The notes under the pieces were generated by a model. The model was not told the origin of the DNA. It saw only the letters and a program-made list of their open reading frames with translations, and did not search any database. This document shows positions 24,495-36,633 of a DNA stretch of 64,000 nt, one piece after another (the stretch's first letter is position 1; the number at the start of each line of letters is the position of its first letter). The position numbers and the translations under genes were made by a program. This DNA is from Clavelina lepadiformis. Taxonomy: Eukaryota > Chordata > Ascidiacea > Aplousobranchia > Clavelinidae. The DNA is taken from NCBI RefSeq assembly GCF_947623445.1, contig NC_135246.1, forward strand, positions 126,501 to 190,500, in the 5' to 3' direction.

Positions 24495-27400
24495 TGACGT
24501 CGTTGTAGTTACCAGCATACGTCATGATTACGTCAATGAAGTAATCAATCCAGATACATACGTCATTCCTGACGTCATTGAGGTTGATGCTCACTGTGAT
24601 AACCTTGTCTGTAAAATGTTAACTTCCAATCCATATCCATGGTGATGTCGTAACACGTCACAAACATTAATGATGACGTATTTTATTGTATTCACTGCCA
24701 GAGAAAAGTTACTTGAGCAAAGTATCAATGCTTATAAGTACTTGCCTAGACATTTCTGCGCTCGGAGTATTCTTTTGTTTCAATCCTGACAGAAACCCTC
24801 AAAATGCCTGTCACATTTCTTGTTCACTGTGTGATTTCATATGAAGGTTGTCAATTTCTATTATGTCTGCTCGGATGTTGAATTGTCAAAAACATTCTAT
24901 TTTTTTAAACTAAACACAATTGCAAGTAAGACATCTGCACAGTAAGTTTAAAACACCAAGAGATCGACAAATAGATGTTATTATGCCGATACACGACGAC
25001 TGTTCTTATTACGCAGGCGACCGCGGCTCATAGGATAGACCAACGGTACAGGACTACGCGCATGTGTGTCATTTATCAGTTGTATTTTCTGAATTTACGC
25101 TTATTGGCTTTCAGAAGCTTCAGACTGCCACCGTGTCGGTATTAGAGTGATATTTGTCACCACTGTGGAATACAGCATTCGTAGTTAACAATTACCATGA
25201 AAAGGCGAGTGAGTACGTGTGCACTGAAGAGAAATAGAGCTTACCATACATGACTCAAGTGTACAAGCAATGAAAAATAGGCCTATACATTTCAAGTAAT
25301 CTGGAGAAATTTAGCTGGTTGTCATATTGACGTTTGCTTGATACGATCTACCAACGTGGTCGTCACTTAGTTGCTAGGCCTACAGTTGACGTCAAGCGAG
25401 CAGCACACGAGCTAGGCTGGCCGAGTTTCCGCTCTTCACATTTGCAATGTCCAACCAACCCTTCAAAAATCAGGCAGAGTGTTGCTCAGTAACAAGAAAG
25501 CGAGCAGCGTTAAAGATTTTGCCAAAGCTACTGCTTGTCTTTGTGAAAAAAATGTATGAAGCATTCGAAATACGATGTTGCATGCTTGCAAGTGTAACAC
25601 GTGCATTTATAAGTTAGAGCTTGGTCGCACATGACGCAATATCATTGTGATTTCTGTAAGATCATCTTTGTTCCTCTACTTTTGAAATATTTTGTCTTAA
25701 ACTATTGATAGCCACTGTTTCGCGCGTATCATAGAAATGACGTCAGATGATAATGTGATTTTATTGTGCAAGCTTTTGACCCGTTTTTGTAAGCTTATTT
25801 CTATGCATGGCTTTCGCCCTACCTTAAAATGACGTCAGACTTAAATGGTTTATGACCATGTTTGGTAACTTTTGAACACCAATGGTAATTGCATCAGACG
25901 TATTAAGGAAACAAGAAACTATCTTGGAGCTAACAAGCAATGAGCAAGTTTTAAAAAAAGGAATAAACCATTCGCTAAATAGCAAGGTTCAGAGTGCATG
26001 ATTTTACTTCACCTTTTACTGCGTGCAATTTATATTTGTTACAAAGTAGCTACCTTTCTTTATGTTCCCTAAGCCTGTGTGTATACCAAAATGTACATAA
26101 TTTACCCTTGGACATCAGCCTGAGGGTATAGGGATTGGTAACAACAATAAATACCTACTCTACCTAATAGTAGCGAATGTCTACTAAGTGAATTTTGATG
26201 CTACCGCGTAGCGAAGGGCTTTATGTGCCAAACAATCAAAAACAAATTGACCACTTGCAGACTTTGCTCCTTGTAATTTATTTTAATGATTTCCTTAGAT
26301 ATGGAACTTATCCTTCCACGACTGGTCTGTTCTTTGTCTTTTGCTCATTGCTAACGTAAATCTTCACTTTGGACAATAAGATCTTTATTATAACACGTCA
26401 CGCCCTGGATATGACATAACCACGACAGTTCTTTTAGAAAATATTTTACATGATGAAAAGGATTTTATGTTGCATAAACTTTTAAGTTTAATTTTTTTAA
26501 ACAAATTGGTTTTGAACTTGCAACAAAATTTTTTATTTAATCTTAGCAAAAACTCAAATTTATCATTTTGGATTACTTGTTGTATATAACTTTACTTCCT
26601 TCTAACATACTTACATCTCATCCAATTTACTTTAACCAGTAGCCCAATTCCATGTGGGCAACGCAATTGTCTCTGATTTCTTTGCGAGACATGAAGTCGG
26701 AAAATGTTTGGTGAAGTTTTCCCCCATTGCACGCCATTGCGCAATTTGCGTAGTGCCGTCAAAACTTTGTTAAACAAGGTTTGCTGAATTACTTTCACTG
26801 AAAGCCTTAACTGATGAAAGTAAATAGTATGGTGTGGTATAGGCCTGGGCGTCTAAGCCGAAGTCCAGAACTGTAACAGTAAAAGAATTATAAGGTACCG
26901 GTGCTAAAGGAGAAGTTATGACGTAGAAATTTCTAACAACTCCCATATGAGTTAAAGTGAAGGTATAACAGACATCTGGAGGGCAGTACTAAATTCTGGC
27001 AATAGCATCAAGCAGCCTAGTATTGCAGTTTTCGTCGAGATCTCTAGTGTGCACTGCGACTGGTCGCCTAAGGCTGCATCGAGTTTCTGATTGGGAACGT
27101 CCTTTTAAAACAGAAATCAGAGAAAAATCAGTGGTCACACCCGTTTCTCCTGGTGTGCAATACTCTTTTGACCAAACATTCCTGGGTGTGCTGTTATCAG
27201 CACTCCTGATAACCAGTTTATGAAAGCACCAATTGTCCGAATTTTACCAAAAACTCTCTTTTTATAGTAATTTTTGGTTCAACATAATGGAGTTTTGCAG
27301 GTAGCAAAATTCCTCTTTCAACTCTACACCTAACTTAAATTATTTTCAAGTCTAAAACGAATTTCGATGTCCAGCGCAAAAACTGTCATATTTCACGAAA

Positions 27401-28298
27401 GAAATGAGTTTAAAAACCATTTTTCGAAAACTTGTGCATTATTTCCTTCTGTATGTTTCTTTAAGTTTTCATGGAGCTATCTTTTTTGTAGATTTATTTT
27501 TTAGGTACCTTTTTTGCTTGGATATGAATTTTGTGGCAAAACCAGTGCACAAAAAAGATCTACTATGGCAAAATGCATTGTTACTGATAGCAAATTAACA
27601 TTATTCGATGTGTACAGAAAAGTAAACTACGTAACCAGATATGCTAAAAAAGATCTTTATATACAGATTTAAATCACATATTTATAAGGCCACCACTATC
27701 CAACCAGAAAATTTTCACAAAACAGCAGTTTTGAAAGTCGCGTGATTGAAAAAATGCAGTTTTAAAGACTTTTTGGTTATGCAAGATCAATTTACGAAGA
27801 TTCGGTTAAATATAGAAACACGAAAACACAACTTCGGTAACCGGAAAAAATCATATCTAATGCAGTTATGATAATCGCAACAAAAACATTAACATCGCAA
27901 CAACAAAGAAATCGTAATCCGTTATAATTTGGACAGGCTCCAAAATACCCAACTGGTCCAGTTAAATCAGACGGATAGCATGCCTAAGCTTATTATGACA
28001 GGCTTGTTGCAAATGCAACGTCATGGGGGAGGGTAGAAGGCGAACTTTTACTGACTTAAACATTGATGTTTAATGTTGATGATGTAAATGATGAATTTGA
28101 TGTTAATTGTCAATTAAAAGCCAATCAAATTTGTCTGCTTAATAGGAATTGCATTTTTTCTAGCTGTCCACCATTGGCAATCAAGTTAACTGTGTAAGAT
28201 TGCTGTGATAAGATATGATTGATCTGCATTGCTTACTGTAACGGCCAAATTGTGTATGGAATATTTCTATACAGTGACAAATTTGATTTAGTTTAGCT
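24495..28298. other. Spacer, no gene seen
   Basis: This is 3.8 kb of AT-rich DNA between the unrecognised gene and eIF5A. I found no exon chain or known domain on either strand. The first 170 bases keep an open frame (to about 24645) that overlaps the last exon in another frame; I take it to be 3' UTR. TGACGTCA copies occur near 24573, 25738 and 25829. Confidence 0.5.
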
Positions 28299-28495
28299 AC
28301 GGACTTTTTCATATTGAGACATTCACTTCGAAGTCCATTGTTTATTATAATAACGAAATTTTTTACGGACTTTTTCATATTGAGACGTTTCGAAGTCCAT
28401 CGTTTATTATAATAACGAAATTTTTTACGGACTTTTTTATATTGAGACGTTTCGAAGTCCATCGTTTATTATAATAACGAAATTTTTTACAGACT
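28299..28495. repeat. About 65-bp tandem repeat, three copies
   Basis: Three units share ACGGACTTTTTCATATTGAGA, then TTCGAAGTCCAT, then GTTTATTATAATAACGAAA. The first unit has a small insertion; the second and third are nearly identical. Their high similarity suggests recent expansion. They lie about 430 bases upstream of the eIF5A start. Confidence 0.9.
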
Positions 28496-28925
28496 TTTTC
28501 TATGTTGTCAGTGAAAACAAAGAAATACACGGTATGTGAGGAGAAAGATAGAACGAGAAACGAGAGCAAAGGAGGGGAGAAATATCTTGTATTGAAACCA
28601 CTATTGAATAACCAAGGTCACTGGTAACCTGCGAGTGTGAACTTTTTCAATATTTCTCCAGTTACAACACTTGCAGCCATAGATATTTTTAGCACCCATA
28701 GTGGAAAGCATGGCAACTGCACCCTTGAGATTTTTTAAACTGTGCTCTCCAGTCCGGTCTAATATCCTATAAAACAATGCTGAGGTCCGGATGGGTTTTC
28801 TGTTTATGCACATTTAAGAAGCAACAATGATTCCTTTGTTTTACCCCTTGTTTGTTTTCTTGAAAAGATTTTCCCAGGTTTATTTAAAATTTTTCAGTAA
28901 ATCGTTAATTAATCCATTACCAACA

Positions 28926-31900
28926 ATGTCTGAAGAAGATTTTGGAGGTGGCAGTTCTGGTGCAGCTGAAACTTATCCCAAACAATGTTCTTCTTTGAGA
29001 AAGAACGAATTTGTCCTGTTGAAAGGAAAGCCTTGCAAGATCGTCGACATGTCCACTTCGAAAACTGGCAAGCATGGTCATGCAAAGGTATGTACAATTT
29101 AATCACTTCATTATCAGGTGTCAGTTTGACAGTTGAGCCATTAGACGAACTGGAACATCGAGTGCGTTAACACAAACGGATCTCAAATCTTTTTCTATTA
29201 GAACCAAGCAACAAAATTTCACACAAAGTGTCCAAGTATTTGCTTGTAATATGACGTAATCACAAAACAAATCGCTTTGTTTCAAGAATAATGTTTAGAA
29301 AGTTATTGAAAAAACAAAATGATTAAGAAAATATTATTGACCCCATTTTAGTTCAGCCATGTTGGTTATTAGCAGGCGCAGTTATGTTTGGAGGAAAAGG
29401 AGAATCCCCGCTAATCATAATAAGGAAACTCAAAAGTTTTAAATTTCATTCACACCAACTTATTGCCATTCTTCTGGAAACTTTATTAAGATACTTCATG
29501 GACTCAATGCTTGTGCACCCACCTGAAAAAACCTCATTTTTCCAGGTCGCCAATTTTCGCTCCAATTTAGGTGGCTAATTACTTACGGTACAGCTGGCTG
29601 TCCTGCTTGCACAGGGAAGCTTTAACCTTGGGTCATACAAATAATTTCTGAAATTCTCGCATAATGCAAAGAAGCCTGTGCCTTAGATGCCAGCGTGGCT
29701 AGAGGTCAAAGGTTAAAGGTACATAAATAGTCTGGCGACTTTTGTGATTATCGGCTGTTGTTAACAATGCTGAAATCTTTATTTATTATATATTTGAACT
29801 TTTGTTTCAACTTGCTCAGTTTGCATCACAAGCTATGGCAGCTTTTACGCTGAGAAGGTTTTATCTGGTTGCTTCATTTTGTAATTCGTTCATCATCTAA
29901 GTTCCTTGTACCATGATCATTGGCTCCAGTTTGACAAAATAACTTGCTGTGCGGTATGATGTCATAATATTCGTCATGACGTCATGTAACTTACCCCATG
30001 TACAAAACAGTGTGTATGAACGTACATGTTTGGGAATCGTTATAATGGAAAATTTTCCAAAGAAGTACATAATATGTGAAAGAACACTACGCACTGAATG
30101 TGTTGCTAAAATATATAGTTTTGAAAAATAATTCTTGGTTAGGCAATAATAAACAAACAAAAAAAACAAAGTTGGCCTTAATTGTGACATACATCAAGGC
30201 TCTTGTGATGTCATAAGTAATCACAGACAACATTTGCAAATTCACAAATATAGCAATATCTACTGAATATGGTACTGTATGACTTGTGGGCATTTGTTAC
30301 AGCTGTATAGATTGCTCAAACTACCAATAGCTTAATAGGTAACAGCCTACAGCCCAACCACGACAACCAGTTTGACGGGTAGCCTTTGCGGTCCAGAGGA
30401 TATCGTAACTTTACGGACGTAAATGATTGGGCCACCGGATTTTTTATGTTTAAAGCAATTATAACTTATTTATTAATTACAAATTACAGTGCTTCACATG
30501 ACGCCTAATTGACCATAGGTTAAACTCTGACGACCTTCACTTCTGACTTCTGTTGACTACCTAGCAATCTATGTCATAACAAGAAACTTCGTCTACGTTA
30601 CAATGAAGGCCTAAAACTAAGGATTTTTGCGATTTTTTGCCGATAATGACGTAACCACGAACTATTTTTCAAAATATAGTTGATAATAATAATAAATAAT
30701 AGTTAATAGTGATCTTTCATGTAAGGTCAAATTGTTTTTTGACTTGCAGCTCACTTTAAAGTCGTGGGTGTTATCATTGTCCTGGCAGTGCATCATCATC
30801 GTACACTTACAAACGCATCTCACTTCATAATAAAGTAAAATTGAGAACAACAGAATCACAATTAACGCTTTTGTCGGTTGTTCTAACTTTAGCTTTTCTA
30901 GTTTAATTGAAATTGACCAATTCATGCTTTTGAAAGCTAAGCTTTGAACTTTGCACTCTTAATCAAGGTTTTCCTGAAAATCCAATTCATTTTTTAATCA
31001 TAAAAGTTCCTAGTTAGATTTGGTAACAAAACATATCTCGGCTGGAATTAACGTGTTAATCTGAATTCCAAACAACTGAAATCCCCGTTATCCGACACAA
31101 AACTGCCGGGATCGGATTTCTTTCTATGCATTTTACTCCTTCAATCTGGAAACCCCGCTGTCCAGCTCTGATAGAAAAGTTTTGGAACAAATGAGCTAAA
31201 TAAATAGCAATAAAATCCGATAAACCGGATTATTAAGAGTGAAGCGAAAATGATTCACGATTGTCCTAGATACAGTAGTTAGTTGACGAATACAATGGCC
31301 GATTATCTACGCATAATAACATTGCAGTTTCACTCTTTAAAGTTCTACACATACTTTGAATTGGAGTAAGGTGCATACTGCTTTTTGAATACGGTGCGGC
31401 ATTTGCAAGATTGATTGATTTTTCGCTTTCTGATAATCCTGATACCTCGCTAAACCGACATTTTATGACGAAACAAAATGGTCTGGATTAACGAGGTCTG
31501 ACTATATATTGTACGTCATACTTTAAAATATTTTTGTTCCAGGTTCATTTGGTTGGTCTTGACATATTCGACACGAAAAAGTACGAGGACATTTGTCCTT
31601 CAACCCACAACATGAGTTGCCCAAATGTTGATCGCAAAGAATATCAGGTGAGTGTTAATTGGTGACATTTTGCATGGAGTTGAAAGCCGAAGATTGCTGT
31701 GATCTCGCATCTGCTCTTCATTCTAAGCCCATGATCAGAGCTGTTCAAACTTCATTGCGCACCGTTCACTTTAACAATGGCCTGACAATAGCCCATCTAA
31801 ATCATTGGCTATTGAGGAAGATCATATTGTTATAACATGTTGGACGATTTTTGCCTGAAACTTAAAAAACTTTTGGATTGCTCTCATTTATGCAAAACAT

Positions 31901-33553
31901 AAGAAAACTGAACATATCTTGAATATTGCAATTTTTATTGGCATGAGATCAGCTTGAAGTAGCAATGGGTATTCCCCTACAGTGGATGCTTTCATTTCAC
32001 TTTCAAAGCCAGGCACATGGATGGGGAAGATTTTCCATGACACTTGCCATTGAAATCTCAATGCAAAGTATCGCAAGTGGCGTCTTCTCATTAATAATCT
32101 GGTTGTGTTGAAACTAAATTGCCTCGGTCAACATGTTAATGAAGGCATGCGCAAAACCATAGTTTTATAAACTTCGAATTTTTCTAAACGGGCTTTAGGC
32201 GGTTTCCATATCTAACAAAGCAGTTTTATTGCATATATGCAATTTTAATTCTTACCCTATTATAGGGGTAAGGTTGGGTTTAGTTGTTTAGCTTCTAATA
32301 CCTTTTTTGGTTTTTGAACGTAAGTAAAAGCATTTTTTTTAAAGTTAAAAGATCTTGGTAACTTGATATTCTTGTAACAAATTAATATTTTACTTAAAAC
32401 AGTAATTGCAAGTTTTTTTTAAGATTTTAAACAGTTTTTATGAAGGCAAAGCAATCCAGGTGGTTGCCTACATTTATATATTTGTAATAATTTTTGTTAA
32501 TAAACTTGCACGTATAACTTACTGAGGTCAGAGAACTTCTGTATTTCATTATTTCCCTGAAAATTCTTGCACATTTTTGTTCTTAGTCTTAACTTGCGAT
32601 CTGTTTTGTGCATCAGGTATTTTTACTTCAGGAATGAAATAAAAGAAATCTGGCTATGCCGGTTGAAAAATATGAACATGAAGTTTCAAAAATTTCGTTA
32701 CTTCTAGTAAATCCAAATTGGTAAATGAGAAGTAGACGCTTCTGCAATAATGTTGAGCCAATAAAAATGTTTTTGAATGAATGTAAAAAAGGCAATTTAG
32801 TTTCAACGCGATGGTTTGACCAACAATAAAATTTGTTGTCGTTGAGTGATAGGGTTATATGTATGTTGGCTCTGGGTGAGGCAAAAAGGAGCAGTCAAGT
32901 ATCACATGCTCTGCCACACTCCTAGTGGCGGGTTGAATGCATCCGGTCTGCTGTTGTGTACCCACCACCGCCCCCATGAAAATGCACTTTGTGTGGTGTT
33001 ATCATATTGCCTCTACCGATGTTTGCAATCTGTAGTGAAGAGTTATTAACGGAATCGGTGTTTAGTGCATCGGCATAGAGGAGGATTACGTTACTCTCAT
33101 GGACGAAGGGGGCGACACACGCGAAGATCTTAAAGCGACCCCCACCCAGATTGGTGAAATACAGGCCATCTTGGATGCAGATGATGATTGCCTGGTAAGT
33201 GACGAGCTTTTACCCACTTCCCAGCTGGTGGGCCTCCCCGCTAATGGTCACTAGAAAGCTAAAATGTTGCAGCACAAAAATCAAAGAATATAAAGCGACT
33301 GCAAAAGCTGTAGCAAGCTTATTTTTATGTGACGTAAAACATTGCCAGCAAATTTGGGTAGTCGGTTAAAAAAGTTGGTCACTGTCCAGCAGGGAAAATC
33401 TCCAACACCTACAAGAGTTTTAATCCTTCCATAACGGTAAATATAGCAGCCATAAAAGTTGATTTTAACATGAACTTGATTATTTTTCAGGTTTCCGTTT
33501 TGAAAGCGATGGGTAAGGAACAGATTATGACTGTGAAGAAGGGCAGCAAATAA
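28926..33553 (+). CDS. EIF5A: Eukaryotic translation initiation factor 5A (4 exons)
   Basis: eIF5A helps the ribosome through difficult peptide bonds such as polyproline and aids termination; it is the only known protein with hypusine. Four exons join cleanly: 28926-29087, 31543-31647, 33066-33194 and 33491-33553, giving 152 residues (human eIF5A has 154). Exon 1 carries the hypusine loop [12 protein letters not shown], with the modified lysine at residue 49. Exon 2 has VHLVGLDIF and [11 protein letters not shown], exon 3 has [12 protein letters not shown], and exon 4 ends VKKGSK-stop. All required parts (SH3-like N-domain, hypusine lysine, OB-fold C-domain) are present, so it looks functional. 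Introns 1 and 2 are long (about 2.5 and 1.4 kb), unlike the short introns of most neighbours. Confidence 0.97.
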
Positions 33554-33568
33554 GCTGACCCCCATCCG

Positions 33569-33843
33569 GAGAGAACAAAACCACTACATTTATGAAATTA
33601 TCAATATGCTTTGTGTTGCTTCTCCTTGGGCGCACAACACCCATGTTCAAATTGCAACTTTGCAGCTCGTGAAAGATTTTTTCGTTGTTTGTGGCCGACT
33701 TTTAAAATTCCGCTCATAACCAATTTTCCACTCATTACTCTGCAAAAACGAATATAAGCTCCAAGTTTCCCAATAATTGCTTCTATATACACCATCTTTG
33801 ATTTTCAAATTTTTGCCTCGTTAATTGCGTCACAATGCCAAGC
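33569..33843. repeat. eIF5A 3' flank, copy A of a local duplication
   Basis: This stretch just after the eIF5A stop matches 35107-35412 in the same orientation, for example in TACATTTATGAAATTATCAA, the following TATGCTTTGTGTTG, and GTTCAAATTGCAACTTTGCA. Confidence 0.8.
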
Positions 33844-35106
33844 ATCGAACACGTGTTTAGAGCTTTCCAAGTCGCTGCCATCATTCGATTGTGTGCTGGA
33901 GACGAATCTCAATGCAAATGCAGCTTTTTTTATCAAACCAAGACCCGGTTTATATCTGTCTATCACTTTATTACGTAACTTAGCCCACTTACTAATTTGC
34001 TTTGTACGCTTTGCTTGATGATCTATGAGTTCGTTGCGTTTTGGAGATCGTCTGATGAAGTTTTAGGTCAAATGGGAATGACTCGTGTTGGTGGTTTAAT
34101 AAAGGATAGTGTTAAAGGTTTAGTGATGACTCGCTTTCATGGAGGCTGTACCTGATCACGTGATATCTCGTGCGATTTGCGGTTGGGAGAAAATCAAATC
34201 CAAGGTTAACTCATGAAACAAGTAGTGACTAGTGATGAACGTCACAAATACCACGCTGGCGAGTTTCGGGTTGGATTTTACGTCTTGGCTGTGATCACAG
34301 GTCGCTGCCTCTCTGGGAATACCCACGAAGCGCACATAGACATCAAAGCAACTTATATATGATTGCTGCACCACTAAATCCCAAGCGCCAGGTGTAGAAC
34401 GCGACTTAGTTGACCGTTTAATTTCGTCATCGGAAGCCGGATAAATGCCACAACGTCTAGAATGGACAAAAAGGTCTAAAAGTCGTCACCAAGTCATAAA
34501 ACTCGAGTACTTTGGTAGATGTGACGCGGGTCAATTGATGAAGCACTTCGCCAATGGGACAATGATTTCAGATAATTAATTGATATATATATTCTATAGT
34601 CTTTAACTAAGCCAGCTCGGTAGCGGGGCCTACAGTAGAACTGCCTCAGTCAACACCAGTCTGTTATTTAGTTGTATGTTTTTTGTAGTAATCATGACGT
34701 AACTATTAAGAGGAGGACAGATTACGTTAACACTCATGGTAGCAGCACAGGTACATCTTGTGACTTACTTGATAGAATGCCGCCTGAGGAGATGTTAGTC
34801 AGTCAGAGTTATCTGTGTCGAGCCACTTTCGGCGGCTTACAACGCGCTAAAAAAGTTGACCACCTCTGAAAGATATTGCTGCAGAAACCGCTCTGATAAA
34901 TTCATCCTTCGATTAAACCTAATATGTCTGGGACAGAATTTTCCGATTTAAAGCAAAAAACAGCAGATTAATAAAATCAGACGCCACTTTGCGAGTTCGC
35001 TTTCAATTATATGAGCATTAATTGTGTTTGAACGCTAAGGCTTATTCTGTGAGTTCACACACCCATCCCAAATGGGGTTGTTGTAACCCACAGAAGCCCT
35101 TATCCT
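33844..35106. other. Spacer, no gene seen
   Basis: This AT-rich DNA separates the two copies of the eIF5A 3' flank. Short open frames on both strands have no recognisable domains and no convincing splice partners. Confidence 0.45.
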
Positions 35107-35412
35107 GAGAGAACATAACTACATTTATGAAATTATCAATATGCTTTGTGTTGTTTCTCTATGGGTGCACAACACAGCACCGATGTTCAAATTGCAACTT
35201 TGCATCCTGTGAAAAATCTTTTCGTTGTTCGTGGCCAAATTTTAAAAATTCTAACGCCCAAAGTTAACTTTGCCTTTTTAAATATTTCTCGATTACGTAG
35301 GTTCTTGCAAAATACGAATATGAAGTCACAACTTATCAAGTAATTTCTTTCTATTTTCACAAACTAATCTTTCATGTTCCAAGGGTTTTCGTTTATTGTA
35401 TCACAATGCCAG
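35107..35412. repeat. Decayed copy B of the eIF5A 3' flank
   Basis: This is a diverged direct copy of 33569-33843, about 1.5 kb downstream, sharing several runs of 20 or more bases with insertions and substitutions between them, and ending in the shared TCACAATGCCA. No eIF5A coding exon was recognised just upstream, so only the 3' flank appears to have been copied or to remain recognisable. Confidence 0.75.
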
Positions 35413-35956
35413 GTGTGGCTTTAGACGGTTAATAACCCAATGATTACGACATTGTTAATCCCACATTTATGATTACGTCACGGTCATCTGTGCGTCAGTA
35501 GGCCTACGTACGTTAAGAATACCGGGATTTGTGTTTCGCGCATAAGTTGCATCTGTCGTATACATATCATTTGTCGGATGACATGTTGAAATCTGTGCTT
35601 GGCAGTTGTTAAATGAGCGGTTGAAATAACACTTCATGTATATCTACGTCATTCATATCAGGCTGGTTCATTCCACAATCAGCCAAATTGCTAAAGCAAG
35701 AGCTTCGTCATATGCATTGCATAGCACTACTGCTTATACATATGTTGTCACTAGAATAATACGACAATATATTGTCTATACGCCCAACGCGGAAATATGA
35801 TTTCTGTGTCATGACAATTTTATAATCAAGTCAATAAACATTGCGTGTGGAATCGCTCATGCGCAAGGCCATTTTTACAATAGAAGTGCTAACTGAGCAC
35901 ATGCTGAAATGTCTTTGTGACGTCACGAATGGCAGCCTGCTGGTTTTCATGAGCAA

Positions 35957-36087
35957 CCTGCTATCCGTGACATCACATGGTTGCCAGCACCCTGCTATCC
36001 GTGACGTCACATGGTTGCCAGCACCCTGCTATCCGTGACGTCACGTGGTTGCCTATCGGTATACCACCCTGCTGTTCGTGACGTCGG
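35957..36087. repeat. 34-bp minisatellite carrying TGACGTCA
   Basis: Copies begin at 35957, 35991 and 36025, with a partial one at 36068. The unit runs CCTGCTATCC, GTGACGTCAC, ATGGTTGCCAGCAC. All but the first (CATCAC) and the last (CGTCGG) keep the palindrome GTGACGTCAC. A further related CRE-plus-CAGCCTGCTGG segment lies just upstream near 35918. Confidence 0.9.
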
Positions 36088-36633
36088 CAGCCTTTATTTT
36101 TTATATTGTTTGTTTTTCGCCGTTGACTGTTGGGAGCGAAAAAAATGGTTTCTTGAATAGGCCTATATAGGCTGAAATGAGGATGTTGTTAGAAGCTGCC
36201 TATACAGCTATGCTGTTGCTGAGGCTGCAAGATTCGGAAAATCCGGTATGTAGCTGTGATGCAGAGACACATTTAGTTGTGCTGTTGTACATTGACACCT
36301 CAAGTCAATTGAAGCAGTCGTGCAAACAACCATAACTACCGGTATGTCTGTATGACTGTATGTGATATGTTTGTTTAGATCAAGGGTGTCAAATTGAAAT
36401 GTAGGCTGCACCTACATTTCAGCTTTGCCAAGTCATTTCAAATAAATTGACCTTATTAGTTTGCATATTGTCAAGCATGGCTAGGTGATTGTCGTCTATG
36501 CTAACATCGGTATTGTCATAGTGACATATTCTTTTACGCCTGTTACCGAATATTTTTGCTTTCAATTGCTGTACATTAAAATTTTTGTTACATAGGTTTT
36601 CTGCTTTGTGAAATGCTTTAAAAATTAAGAGAA

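Noticed and set aside
36208-36411. 67-residue minus-strand frame near the CRE minisatellite
   Set aside because: No motif or splice sites; likely chance.
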